Positions 33,280 through 43,891 of a DNA stretch of 64,000 nucleotides are shown here, one piece after another (position 1 is the first letter of the stretch; the number at the start of each line of letters is the position of its first letter). The notes below the pieces were generated by a model. That model did no database searches. It was not told the origin of the DNA and worked only from the letters and a program-made list of their open reading frames with translations. The position numbers and the translations under genes were made by a program. The stretch is from Macrostomum hystrix. Lineage: Eukaryota; Platyhelminthes; Macrostomidae. Where the stretch lies: positions 8,303,001 to 8,367,000 of the forward strand of contig CATNEN010000001.1 in the NCBI GenBank assembly GCA_950097015.1, in the 5' to 3' direction.

Positions 33280-34430
33280 AACAAAAAGATTATTCAACCT
33301 TGTTGCGAGCGCAGCCGTGGAACTCCATTGACATGACATGGAGTCCGTGAAGGTCGCTGTCGTTATCTAACCTGCTAAACTCGGCCAGATACAGCTCGCC
33401 GGGATGCTGAGCCAACTGCTACTCGACGCTGAGTAGCTGACTGAATTAGAATAGACACTAATATCAATGTCATCCGCAGCTTCCGTTTCTTGACACGCCT
33501 GACCGTGTACCAGGCGTCAGGTGTTCATGGAAAACGTCTGGAAAAGATATGGAATGTTTCAGACCCAATTTACATATTTATCTTAATATTACATATTTGT
33601 CTATAACGATTGCCTGTAATCAGATGGGAAGCATGCGAATCTTTTAAGTGAGCTAGCTTAAGGGTCGGAGTGTAAATGTTAGTAGCAGCTTAGTATAAAT
33701 GTTAGTAGAAATGAAAAAAATGTACTTTTGCTACGAATTGTAGCAAAGCAGGCAAGCAAAGCTAGTGAGCAAGTGCAGGAACACGAAGCAAGGAGTGCTC
33801 GATAAATATGTTGGTTATCATGCTAAGCTAAAGCTAAGAATGGGTATTTAGCTAAAGCTAAGCTAAAGCTAAACATTTAGGCTGTGCATCAAGCTAATAA
33901 ATAAATATGAGTGAAATAAAGGAAGACAACAAGCAAAGATGTATTCCTAAATAATCCTAATAAATCCAATTAGGATCCAATTAAATCCAATCAGGATCCT
34001 TTCGTCTCGAAAATCGAAATGCGTCTGCGTCTGAAATGACGAAGCGGGAGGTTTCGAGGTGTGTTAGCAGCTCGTTATTGGACAGCATGAAGGTGGAGTG
34101 AGGGGTTTATCTTCGTACGCAGTTGTTATCTGCTTCTTTAAATTTGCAGATAAACTTGCTATAGGGCTTGAAGGATGGCTCATGCAATTTTCTGGTTAAA
34201 CATGAACACGACAAGACACGACATATGGCATTATGGCTACAATCATATTGAATGTGAGTACATTTTGCTACGTTGTAATATTGCATTAGCATTGCAGTGT
34301 GACAATCGCATTTTGATAAATGGTTGCTGTAATGGCTAAAAGTAAATGTTGTTTTACCAGAGTCAATGAAAACTTACACCTGCAAACGGGTATAATTTTA
34401 CTACTATAGCGCTTATTTAAAGAATTAACG
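33280..34430. repeat. ETS 3' flank and duplicated non-coding sequence
   Basis: 33280-34400 matches 51610-52850: GCCGTGGAACTCCATTGACA, TGACACGCCTGACCGTGTAC, GCAGGCAAGCAAAGC. It starts the segmental duplication. The small internal duplication of the GTTAGTAGCAGCTTAGTATA block at 51990 and 52150 is present only once here. No coding region. Confidence 0.7.
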
Positions 34431-34488
34431 ATTAAGGATTAAGAATTAAGGAATAAAGGTATCACATATAGGTAGCTTAGACAAACCT

Positions 34489-34730
34489 TTATTTTTTTGC
34501 TGCTGGGGGAGGGCACCGGGGCCTGGGTGGCGTAAAGTTGGTGGCCGCCCCGGCCCCTCCCTTTTCCTTCCACCACTGGACCTTCATGTTGTCCACCATG
34601 GTGGGTAGCAGCTGCCACGGGCTGCTGCTGTTGCTGCTTCTGCTGCTGTTGCTGCTTCTGCTGCTGTTGCTGCTGCTGTGGCTGCTGCTGCTGCTGCTGC
34701 TGCTGCTCTTTTGCCTCTTTATCACGATCC
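34489..34730 (-). CDS. small poly-Gln ORF, copy A (frameshifted in the CAG run)
   Basis: An ATG near 34730 opens MDRDKEAKE followed by a Gln run. The conserved C-terminal segment WWKEKGGAGAATNFTPPRP is in another frame, so a CAG-tract slip separates start and tail. Copy B (52929-53138) joins them in one frame. Between copies the tail differs mainly at third codon positions and by Arg/Lys changes, which suggests it was a real small protein. No known domain. The CTG run on the plus strand gives a spurious poly-Leu frame. Confidence 0.4.
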
Positions 34731-34739
34731 ATATTCAAG

Positions 34740-35119
34740 CCTAAAAGTCTGAAAATTGAAAAGTAAATAAGTAAAAGTAAAGGTAAAGCAAAAGTAGAAG
34801 TGAATAAGAGTAAAATAAGTGTATCAAAGGGTGTTTAAAATGTTCAAATGGATTTAAGGTTGTTAAAAGGATGGTAAAAGTGTATAGCTTGGTTTCACTA
34901 GCTAGAGAAACCTAGCTTTTAGCTCAATGCTCCTGAGCTACAGCTCATTGCTCATGGATGATGCCAGAGGCATTTCAGCTGAAAGCTTAAAGGAGAAGTG
35001 AAATTTGGCTACAAATAAATGAAGAGCCTGAAAGGAATTAAGGATTCAAGAAAATGAAAGCAGTTAAAATGATGGTAAAATCTTAGCAAACTGTAGTGAG
35101 GTGTAGTACATCTTAACAG
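34740..35119. other. duplicated non-coding segment
   Basis: Matches 53150-53570 (GGTTTCACTAGCTAGAGAAA, CAATGCTCCTGAGCT). No coding region. Confidence 0.6.
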
Positions 35120-36251
35120 GTCCTTATCACACAAGCTGGAATGGTGGCTTTGCTTGCTATCTTCAGGCTGGCATCTGAGAACTGGTAAGGCTTGGCTAAT
35201 CATTTGTTGTAAAGTGTTTGCTAGATACCCAATTTAGATTTGCTAAATTGTTGGTTAGCTCCTGCAAAGCAATAACAATTGATCCCAGTGTACACTAACT
35301 AGAGTTATTTGGTCTGGTACAGTTATATAACTTTGCTATGAAATTTCCTTATAATGACTATTTATTTATCAACTTTATTTTACCAGGTCTTTATCACACT
35401 GGCTCACTAGCTGGAATTGTGGCATCTGGCTGTCTTCACTCTCATGGCATAGCTAAGGGCATATGAGAACTAATCACATATGATTAAAGGCTATGGTAAG
35501 TGCTTGAGTACATAATCATTTTTGGTGTTAGCCCAACCCAGCCCAAGATACCCAACACACAATTGCTGGTTGCTTGAGCTCTTAGTTTTGATAATGCATG
35601 CACAGTAGTTTGCCTTGAGCTATTGGTTTTGATACTGCATGAGCAGTAGTTTGCCTTGAAACTGCTGTTTATGAAATTCTCTCCTCTCCTCTTCTCCTCT
35701 CCCCCCTCCTCTTCTCCTCTCCTCTCCCCTCCTTTCCTCTGCTCTTCTTTCCTCTCCTCTTCTCTCCTGCCTTTATTCTCCTCTTCTCTTCTTGTTTCTA
35801 CAAGCAATATAAGTGATCCTAGTGTACACTAGAGTTATTTGGTCTTGTACAGTTATATAACTTTGCTATGAAATTTCCTTATAATGACTATTTATTTATC
35901 AACTTTATTTTACCAGGTCTTTATCACACTGGCTCACTAGCTGGAATTGTGGCTTCTGGTTGTCTTCACTCTCATGGTATAGCTAAGGGCATATGAGAAC
36001 TAATCACATATGTAAAGGCTATGGTAAGTGCTTGAGTACATAATCATTTCTCAGTGTTAGCCCAACCCAGCCCAAGACACCCAACACACAATTGCTGGTT
36101 GCTTGAGCTCTCAGTTTTGATAATGCACGCACAGCAGTTTGCCTTGAGTTATTGGTTTTGATACTGCATGAGCAGTTGTTTGCCTTGAAACTGCTGTTTA
36201 TGAAATTCCTCTAGCTAGTGACTATTTATTTATGAACACTATTTTCCCCAG
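35120..36251 (+). repeat. tandem exon-like cassettes, set A
   Basis: Units of about 420-530 bp. Each has a pyrimidine-rich acceptor (TTTATTTTACCAG), a 107-109-nt segment starting GTCTTTATCACACTGG and a donor (GGCTATGGTAAGTGCTT): 35387-35495 and 35917-36023. A shorter relative with its own signals is at 35120-35184, and a fourth starts after CCCCAG at 36252. Stops interrupt most frames, so a non-coding transcript is more likely than a protein. A CTCCTCTCCTCTTC tract lies in the unit (35680-35790). Confidence 0.6.
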
Positions 36252-37663
36252 GTCTTTATAACACTAGCTAGAATTGTGGCATTGCTAGCTATCTTTACTG
36301 AGTTATCTGATGTACTAGAGTGTACACTTGAGCTATCAGATCTTGTACATTTATGCTCAAGCCCCATACACAGTTCATACCAGCCATGTATAATTACCTC
36401 AATTGTGGTCCTATTTAACCTAATATAGCTAACAATCCTTTATAAGCTCTTATCAGCCTTCTGCCCCTTCTTGCCTAGCTATAGATCTAAATACAAACAG
36501 CAAACCAACTGTCTCACCTCTCACACCTAACAGGACAAGGAGAGCCTATCTAACAGGACAAGGAGTCCCAAGAATGTGAGTCTGGTGTTGAAGCTGAATG
36601 GCCAACAATCAACAACAGCCTGTTGAGTGCCAACCAAAAAGACATGATTGACTTAAGTGTGAATAAACTAATCTTGTTCTGAATGCCTTTATGAATATTG
36701 ATTAAACTGAGGCCCTCTTTTTATCCCTAGTTGACATTTCAAAATTTGCTAATATAGATAAACACAGAACTTGAGCTGCTATAAGAGACTTAAAGGTAAA
36801 AAGGTAAAAATGTGCCTTCTGTAAAAACTGTAGCTACAGTGCATAAATATTTCAGAACCTATACACAAACTTCATAAGAACACACTTTGCTGCTGTATTC
36901 ATATAACATACTCTAAATACAAATGCCAACTCAAATAATTATGACATGGCTGAAATTCCTAGCAATTAAATGCTTGAAATAATAATTAGCTTTGCAAAAT
37001 AAACTTTCCAGCTATGTTTCGTAAAGAAATGGCAGGAAAAAATCTTATGAGTCTTTGTATTTATTTCGTCTTGTCTAATTATTTTCAGTGTCAACTTATG
37101 TTTATCGGTTTGAAATTTCACACTTGCATTAGATTAACGGAGAAGTGAAAGTGAAAGTGAAAACAAAGGTTTGCAGTGCATTGCAGCTTAAAAAGTGATT
37201 TGCTCAAGCCAAAATAAATGTAAATTCTCAAATTCTACGTTTGAGAAGTATGTGATATATGAAATATGTTTATGGTTTTCTAACTATTGCTGTGTGACTG
37301 GCTTTTTGAAGGACAAAAACACTTTTTCACTGGCTGTTGTTAAGCCAAAGTGGCGTCAAGACTGACAATGCCGTAGGAAATTAGCGCTGTACATTATGAA
37401 AATTCTAACTACAACTGTATAATGCTGCTGCAGTTCTAAATATCAATTCGGTTTTGGTTTTCTCGCTTTTTAATTTTATAAAACAAAATATTTTTACGAA
37501 GATCAAGCTGCTGGCTGCAGAAGTGTTCAGTCCATGGACTGGGTTACGCCATGCTGACCCTTATCTAAAAATTCTGAAGTTTGTTTTCTCAAAGGGAACA
37601 ACGACTCAGAGAACTTAAAGCCCGTCAGAACTTCAGAATAAGCCGCCTGTCCACCTGTGTTGA
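36252..37663. repeat. duplicated non-coding segment upstream of Hes-like gene A
   Basis: Nearly identical to 56554-57960 with few substitutions and small indels. 37530-37560 (TGTTCAGTCCATGGACTGGG) is shared with the SINE tail at 40430. No coding region seen. Confidence 0.7.
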
Positions 37664-37787
37664 CAGTCATTTTTTAATTCACACGCTCGTTGCAACGAAG
37701 ATGATCTATCTTGTTTGCTTATGAGGTTTGTTTTTAGATAAGGCACATTTGGGAGAATCTAGGCTGAACATGACAGCTAAAACTGCA

Positions 37788-37889
37788 GAACATTCTAGAA
37801 CATTCTGGAACAGAATTCATTTCACGAGTGAAGCGGGGATAGAGGAAAGGAAACAGGGGGTTGGCGGTGCAGGGGGGTACTTATAAAAT
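37788..37889 (+). promoter_or_regulatory. heat-shock element and TATA box of Hes-like gene A
   Basis: 37788-37810 has five alternating GAA/TTC pentamers at exact 5-bp spacing (GAA 37788, TTC 37793, GAA 37798, TTC 37803, GAA 37808), the consensus for a heat-shock-factor trimer. A further GAATTC follows at 37813. TATAAAAT at 37882-37889 lies 72 bp downstream, 33 bp before the ATG at 37922. The arrangement is unchanged in copy B. Confidence 0.75.
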
Positions 37890-37921
37890 TATAAACTCGG
37901 CCGGTCGATTTCAAAATTTCG

Positions 37922-38290
37922 ATGGAGCTCCGAATTAAAAAAACACAAACCACGCGCCCAGTAGAGTTGATGGAGCATAGGAGAATCAGCAAGCAGGTGA
38001 TGGAGCAGCAGCGCAGAGCCAGAATTCATGCCAGCTTGGACAGACTCATAGAGCTGCTGCAGGCCAACAAGGTGATAAAACCGTACCGGATTAAGCGCCT
38101 AGAAAAGGCCGACATCCTGGAGCTGACTGTTAAGCTGCTGCTGAATGGCTCAGCCAAGACTCAATCTACGGCCATGAGCTTCTGCTGCAAGTCTTCGGCC
38201 TCATCAACGGTGTCGGCTTTGTCTACTGACGAAGAATCTAGCCAGTCGATGGACCAGGAGGGAGCCCAGCCTGTGTGGCGTCCTTGGTAA
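37922..38290 (+). CDS. Hes/E(spl)-like bHLH repressor, copy A
   Basis: A 122-residue single-exon protein. bHLH at residues 20-75: basic region SKQVMEQQRRARI, with the E-box-contacting Glu28; helix 1 SLDRLIELL; loop; helix 2 KRLEKADILELTVKLL. The proline typical of Hes basic regions is Gln25 here. A Ser/Thr-rich tail ends in WRPW, the Groucho/TLE co-repressor recruitment motif. The Orange domain is absent, making it much shorter than usual Hes proteins. It should act in the nucleus as a repressor, perhaps with altered site preference. TATA and heat-shock element lie directly upstream. It differs from copy B at only three residues (6, 9, 36). It lies inside the TIR-bounded block. Confidence 0.85.
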   Translation: MELRIKKTQTTRPVELMEHRRISKQVMEQQRRARIHASLDRLIELLQANKVIKPYRIKRLEKADILELTVKLLLNGSAKTQSTAMSFCCKSSASSTVSALSTDEESSQSMDQEGAQPVWRPW

Positions 38291-38364
38291 CCGGCCCCTG
38301 GCAACAGCATCCGGCATTCCAGCATAAGTCAACTTAGTGAATTAGTTTCGTCGTTTTTTTATTT

Positions 38365-39090
38365 AGTTGTCATGGACTGATTGTCCCCAAACTGAGGATC
38401 TGGGATTGTCACGAAACTGAGAATCTGGGATTGTCACCAAACTGAGGATCTGGGATTGTCACCAAACTGAGGATCTGGGATAATTGTCATTAAACTGAGG
38501 ATCTAGGATTGTCCCGAAACTGAGGATCTGGGGTTGTCACGAAACTGAGAATCTGGGGTTGTCACCAAACTGAGGATCTGGGATTGTCACCAAACTGAGG
38601 ATCTGGGATAATTGTCATTAAACTGAGGATCTGGGATTGTCCCAAACTGAGGATCTGGGATTGTCACCAAACTGAGGATCTGGGATTGTCCCAAACAGAG
38701 GATCTGGGATTGTCACCAAACAGAGGTTCTGGGATTGTCACCAAACTGAGGATCTGGGATAATTGTCATTAAACTGAGCTTTAAATGTTTATATATTGTT
38801 GTATCATTGTATCGTTGTATCGTATCAATGTTGTATCATTGTTGTTGTGTTGTATCAGTGTTGTATCAATGCTTAGTTCATTTCATTGTTTAAAACTTTT
38901 TATCTGGGGGATTATCACCAATCTGGGATTGTCCCAAACTGAGGATCTGGGATTGTCACCAAACAGAGGATCTGGGATTGTAACCAAACTGAGGATCTGG
39001 GATAATTGTCATTAATCTGAGCTTTAAATTTTTATATATTGTTGTATCATTGTATCGTTGTATCGTATCAATGTTGTATCATTGTTGTTG
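38365..39090 (+). repeat. 25-bp and T-rich compound array after Hes-like gene A
   Basis: Units of GAGGATCTGGGATTGTCACC plus AAACT, with a longer variant containing GGATAATTGTCATT. Two T-rich blocks follow (TATATTGTTGTATCATTG at 38793 and 39035). The same repeats are amplified at 58680-60480. Confidence 0.9.
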
Positions 39091-39345
39091 TGTTGAATAC
39101 AAATCATTAAATAAATAAATCAATATATGCTCAGTTAAAGAGTGACTATAAGCATGCCAAACTTAGCTGGTACCTACGAGAGTCAGTTCCGATGTCGCCG
39201 CATTAGAAATCAACTAATGCGAAACAAAAAATTTAAATGCTTTCACTGTCGATCAATTATTTTCTTTGATCTCTTTCTGACTTGCTCATGCCATTTTAAA
39301 GAACTGACTTACCTGTATTACGTATTACGTATTATGACTTACGTA
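39091..39345. other. short unique segment before the right TIR
   Basis: Shares AAAGAGTGACTATAAGCATG with 60650 and 61495 (Hes 3' flank). No coding region. Confidence 0.5.
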
Positions 39346-39973
39346 TTAACCTGGAAAGTCAGCTAGAAAATTTTATCTTAACTCTGACTATGTCAGCAGT
39401 ATATGGCTGTCGTCGGTGTCCCAATAGATTTGAGCACAGTTTATCGAGTCGGATTCAATTGAAAATCAATATAGAAATGATTTCCTAAACGACTGAGTTG
39501 GTTTCATGATTTCAAATGATTTCCACTCGAACTTATTAACCTGGAAAGTCACCTAGAAAATTTTATCTTGACTGTGACTATGTCAGCAGTATATGGCTGT
39601 CATCGGTGTCCCAATAGATTTGAGCACACTTTATCGAGTCGGATTCAATTGAAAATCAATATAGAAATGATTTCCTAAACGACTGAGTTGGTTTCATGAT
39701 TTCAAATGATTTCCACTCGAACTTATTAACCTGGAAAGTCAAAGCTTAAAAAATACAGCGCAGCCTACTAACAGTAGACTTTGAGGATATGCCCCGAATT
39801 TAATTTACCCTTCTCACCCACCTCCCACCGGCGGGATCCCACCGGTTTGGCTATACGCCCCGCCGGCGGGGCGCTTGGCCAAACTATACGCCCCCCGCCG
39901 GTCACCGGTGGGAGGGCGCATAGCGGGGCGTACAGAGGGGCGCTAGCGCCCAACCCGCCGGTGTACCACCGGG
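39346..39973 (-). repeat. right terminal inverted repeat
   Basis: Two units of the 195-bp repeat (39346-39540 and 39541-39740), an AT part and a GC-rich end (39815-39973), in mirror order to 31077-31635. The outermost 100 bp differ from the left arm. Confidence 0.85.
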
Positions 39974-39975
39974 TA

Positions 39976-40334
39976 GTCATAAGTTAAGAAAAACTTTTCA
40001 ATTACCATATAACACGCATATTCATAAAACATCCACATTTTGCCATAATTCTATAAACCTAATATAATTAATCAAGGCGATAATACCCTCGAGGCGGCCA
40101 AGGCCTAATACTAACTAATAGCAACAGGTCAAGCTATATGTTGTTAAAGGTCAACTACCAAGCCCAAGACACAAGAATGATAAAATAAGCTCTTTGGTTC
40201 TATCCAAGAACAGTTGAAACAACAAAAGAATATAAAAGTTCCTAAGCCAAAAGACAGGCCAATTTTAAGTTTAGTAGACTTCAGACACTGCCCTGGTAAG
40301 AAACAAAATATATTACTAAGTTCTTATTCATACT
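39976..40334. other. AT-rich flank, no gene seen
   Basis: I see no coding region, repeat or regulatory signal. Confidence 0.4.
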
Positions 40335-40640
40335 GTACTTTTTTTATTACACCTGCCCCAATCGGGCCAGATGTGCAGCCGACAGCACAGCCGCAGCTAT
40401 TGCGCGGCGCATCTGAAGGCTGCGTACAGCTGTTCAGTCCATGGACTGGGGGGACGCCACACCCACCTTCAATTATCCCAGCTGATGCTGGTACCCATTT
40501 AGCAGCTGGGTGAACTGAAGCAATGCAGAGTTAAGTGTCTTGCTAAAGGACACAAATTGTTTCAGTGGAGTCAGGAATCGAACCCCCGACCTTCAAGTCG
40601 TTAGTCCGACGCCCTAACCACTAGGCTACAACCTCTTCAA
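40335..40640 (-). mobile_element. tRNA-derived SINE
   Basis: On the minus strand the head (40640-40571) has a perfect A box TAGCCTAGTGG (40628-40618) and B box GGTTCGATTCC (40584-40574), the internal RNA polymerase III promoter. The body (GTGTCC, AAGACACTTAACTCTG, CACCCAGCTGCTAAATGGGT) is of the conserved type shared by many invertebrate SINEs. It ends in an A/T-rich tail. It depends on a LINE for mobility; none is seen here. Confidence 0.7.
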
Positions 40641-40642
40641 CT

Positions 40643-40701
40643 ACTGTACTGTACTGTATTGTACTGTACTGTACTGTACTGTACTGTATACTGTACTGTA
40701 T
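40643..40701 (+). repeat. ACTGT microsatellite
   Basis: CTGTA units repeated about 11 times, directly beside the SINE head. Confidence 0.95.
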
Positions 40702-41480
40702 ATCCATAATAAATGAGCTACAAGATATAGCACAAATTATTGATAAAATTGCAAAAAGATGTGAACTACAAAAACAACCAAGGCATTTTGCAACTCCCTA
40801 TTGGACTTTCTCGATCCCGCAATCTCTGTGACTATTGATTCAGACTGATGTTGAATGTGGAACTGTTAATTGACTATATATCTATAAGTTTCCTAGCTTA
40901 GAAGAAGTAATAATTGGCTCAGGTAATGAACCTGTCAAGCCAATGTACGAGTATATTTAAGGCGTCAAAAATGAGGAAGGTAAACAACGATGAATGGAGT
41001 AAGCAGAAGACGCTAAAAACCAAGGACCACTAGAAGAAGATCTGTATATTTTCTTCTAGTGGTCCTTGGCAAAAACATGTAAAGCATGTAAAAGACAAAA
41101 AATGTTAAATACCCTTTCTTAGCGAGCTTTATGAAAATATAAAAAAGAAAAGAAAATTATTACTGAGTAACAAAGATACTCTCCTTCAACTAAAGTGAAA
41201 AGCTTTTGTTAAGAATCGTTCAAGCCGCAATTGCACTTCCGTAGCTTCTTGTCCGCTGACGCAGCAGCAGCACGGTGACTTGCCGAAAAAATACAAAACT
41301 GTCTTTTTGCATCCAAACGCTTAAATTTAGCCAATCTAGGGCTGCAAATTGTTCTTTAAGGTTTAAAGTTAACGTTAAAGACTTCATTTTTAAAGTTTAA
41401 AAAATCCACTCCTAAAGCGACTGTCGCACACGGGCCACGCGCGGGCCGCCGATTTCTTTCCCAGTGGGAAGCTGCAGATA
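40702..41480. other. intergenic with one perfect hairpin
   Basis: No coding region seen. Contains the 19-bp-stem hairpin at 41020-41069. Confidence 0.5.
41020..41069. other. perfect 19-bp stem-loop
   Basis: CCAAGGACCACTAGAAGAA (41020-41038) is followed by a 12-base loop and its exact reverse complement (41051-41069). A short run of A flanks both sides. It could be a foldback repeat or a small RNA hairpin; nothing around it decides. Confidence 0.85.
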
Positions 41481-41493
41481 AAATAATCAGTTA

Positions 41494-41870
41494 TAATGAG
41501 AAACATTGTCATCAAAAGCAACCATGGTGAAGGTATTTTTAGTGATTTTCTTTTTTAACTTGAATCACCTCTTTTCCTGGATAGAAATGTGGACTATGAG
41601 GCAGCTCTTGTCGAAATCCATCTGCCTGCTGCATGGCTTAATCTTGACAAAGCTTACTGCATCTCTGTCTTAGATGGAAGAGAGCATGAAGCCCTAGTTC
41701 TTCAACCTGGATGCTTTGGCAAAGTGGAGGAGCTTGTGGAGTCTCTGAATAAGCTGCTAGCCAACTCGCAGCTGCAGTTATTTGATGTTAGAAGTGATAG
41801 AGATGCTGCAATGGAGGCTGATCAGTCAGGTCTGTTGGGACATCTGCACCGGCTGGAGACTATGGAATAA
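41494..41870 (+). pseudogene. Polinton/Maverick-type virion-gene remnant
   Basis: A short ATG-led segment (MRNIVIKSNHGE, about 41496-41533) and a longer frame (41586-41870) that starts VDYEAALVEIHLPAAWLN. The combination of a short N-terminal strand and a 'ALVEI.xP..W' segment is typical of a family of structural-region genes in animal Polintons and adintoviruses. The two parts are in different frames, with an A/G-rich gap between that may be an intron or a decayed segment. The C-terminal end is short, so the gene is truncated. Confidence 0.45.
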
Positions 41871-41974
41871 GGTTTAAAATTCACGACTCAATGAGAGTGT
41901 TGCAGAATGGCACAGCTCAGGTGGAGCTGTATCTCCTGCCTCACAGGATTCTGCAGTGGCTTTGATTCAGAAGT

Positions 41975-43080
41975 CAAGGAATAAAAGTCCCACCTGGACG
42001 TCTCGTATCATCGTATCAGGTACATTCTTTGTCGCGTTGTGAGATTTGATGCCCTGATCAGGGAGGATATTGTGACTGATGGTGCTGTTACTGAGCGCAG
42101 AGACAGCCAAGTGCACCTGGAGAATTTTTTCTAGCTACGGCCTTCTAGGATGTAATTGTCAGCATCAACCAGCGCATTGTCTCTGTAGGAGACCAGCTGT
42201 ATCCCTACCATGCCTACTTAAAAGCTCTCATGAGCTCATCCGATGCCCAGCAGCTCAAGTTTTACCCCGCTGGATTACTGGAACCCAACTCCGTCGATGA
42301 GAGCCACACCGAAAGGTACATGATCTACAACTGGGTGGAACATGCGGGACCCCTCAGCGAAATTTTTCAGTCCCCCGTGTTCCTGCTCAACAACTTGCAC
42401 CTGCACATCAAACTAGTGCCCAGCGATGGAGCCTTTGCCATTAGAGCTCCTGCCCTTAACACCACAGCTTACCGAATGGAAATATCCCACTGCACCCTGA
42501 ACCTTCGCCGTGTCATGGTGGTGCCTCACATCAGCCTGGCTCACGAGCAGGGACTAACGAATCAAAATTGCTCTCTGCCCGATCGAGCGAACTGAAATGC
42601 AGAACTTCATCCTGCCCCATGGAATTCAGTCGGAGAACATCGAGGGATTCACGCATTTGTGAGCAACCGAGCCTTCAACGGTCATCACCACTTCAGCCCG
42701 TTCCAGTTCCAAAGCTTTGAGCTGAGCCAGCTAGCTCTCAAGAAAGGGAGTGAATCAATGTGCCACGGGGCATTGATTCACTCGCCCGAGAACAATTCGT
42801 TTGTGAGTTATAGATACCTGCACGATTTTAAAAGCTGCCAATCTGCAAGCTCCAGCGGTTCAGTTCCCTGGATTCTTTACCAACTTTTCCCGAACAAGAA
42901 CAGTGTTCGCATTCGATCTCACGCCCGAGGGAGCAGCTGTCGTGCGGCCAGAAGGAGGGAAACCTGCGGCTGGAGATTCGCTTTCGACGGGCGCTGGATG
43001 AAGCCGTGTCGCTGATTGTTATGTGCGTCTATTACTCACTGATTGAAGTAACCAAGCACAGGGAGCTCTTGCTGGACTAT
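41975..43080 (+). pseudogene. Polinton/Maverick major-capsid-like remnant
   Basis: Ordered pieces in different frames: FFVALF-free N-terminal strand region near 42018-42130 (RFDALIREDIVTDGA), VGDQLYPYHAYLKALMSSS (42205-42260), the middle of the protein at 42230-42595 (PLSEIFQSPVFLLNNLHLHI, RRVMVVPHISLAHEQGL), and a C-terminal block from 42659 (SNRAFNGHHHFSPFQFQSF). The order and spacing match the double-jelly-roll capsid family encoded by metazoan Polintons. At least three frameshifts or stops break it; it is a fossil. No restored protein is given. Confidence 0.6.
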
Positions 43081-43891
43081 TTATCTTGAGAGTACTGAAA
43101 GATGGACTCAACTTAACTGTTCTCTCCAACACGGGGCTTTTTGCCCAGCTCCAAAATCGTTATAGTCACTCTCTGCTTTAAGCAGAAAGCTGTCACTGTA
43201 AATGCGGGCCAGAAGAATTTGATAAAAAAATGCTTCAACCAAAATAAAATATACTTCATTCTGCTAAAACACAGCGTCAGTTTTAGACACTGGGTTGTAT
43301 GCCACTTTGCGGATTGAAATACAGTGGATTTATTCAATTCTCTTGGTTGGGATAAATAATCTTTAGCTGCAATTCCTGAATACTTAAAGGCTATAGGTGG
43401 AATGGATCAATTTCAATTGATTTGCAACGTCAATAAAATCCAAAGCGCTCAGAGACTCACAGAGTGCCAGTGAACCAACTGGGTGGAAAGAATTCATTGA
43501 TTTACTAAGACAAAAGAGCCTAAATGTCGCTAAATGTAGGGAAATTTAGGGACCTAAATGTAGTAAAGCAAATTCTACAGCCCACTGCCGATGGCGCTGA
43601 TAGAGTTACCAATGAACAATCCCTAATCAAGGGTTTAGACTGAGTGTGCGTGGCTAAGGCTTAACAAAGGCAAAAGGAGTGGATCTTAGACTGACTGGAG
43701 GCAGGGGCGCCCAGCTTCCTCTCAGGGAGCTGGCTCTCAGCATGGCTAATGTGATCTACCCGCTCGTTTGGCCCCGAGGGCTCATCAAGCAGATGCGTTA
43801 ACCCAGAGTCACCCTGCTGCTCAACCCAACTGGCCAACTAAGCATCTGTGGCGCAAAGTGCTACTCTAATGTCGCGTCTCTTACTAACATT
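43081..43891. other. decayed sequence inside the Polinton remnant
   Basis: A short plausible coding relic (LTGGRGAQLPLRELALSMAN, about 43685-43745) has no family assignment. Otherwise nothing recognised. Confidence 0.35.

Larger units (their letters stand above)
31077..39973. mobile_element. TIR-bounded 8.9-kb block carrying ETS and Hes-like sequences
   Basis: Starts CCCGGTGGGACATT and ends CCACCGGG, with TA on both outer sides (31075-31076 and 39974-39975). The terminal inverted repeats are about 600 bp and nearly identical over their inner part. Inside: a 20-bp minisatellite, two ETS first-exon copies, an ETS/Hes chimera, an ETS regulatory exon, a poly-Gln ORF (minus), exon-like cassettes, a complete Hes-like gene and a 25-bp array. 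No transposase, integrase or polymerase is visible. TIRs, shared termini elsewhere (49681, 50343) and the duplicate cargo at 51.6-60.7 kb suggest a mobile or amplifying unit. The family is unidentified; TA could be a target duplication or part of the TIR. Confidence 0.5.

Noticed and set aside
34538-34744. Poly-Leu plus-strand frame (and the poly-Cys frame at 9601)
   Set aside because: Antisense of CAG/Gln tracts in the minus-strand ORFs.
35484-35807. Glu/Arg-rich minus-strand frames (also 54075, 55247, 55869)
   Set aside because: Translation of CTCCTCTCCTC tracts in the cassette introns.
31077-39973. Assigning the TIR element to piggyBac because of the transposase at 61785
   Set aside because: The termini are CCCGGTGG next to TA, not TTAA, and the TIRs are far longer than piggyBac ends.
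40571-40640. Functional tRNA gene
   Set aside because: A and B boxes are perfect, but the acceptor stem is not formed and a SINE body follows.
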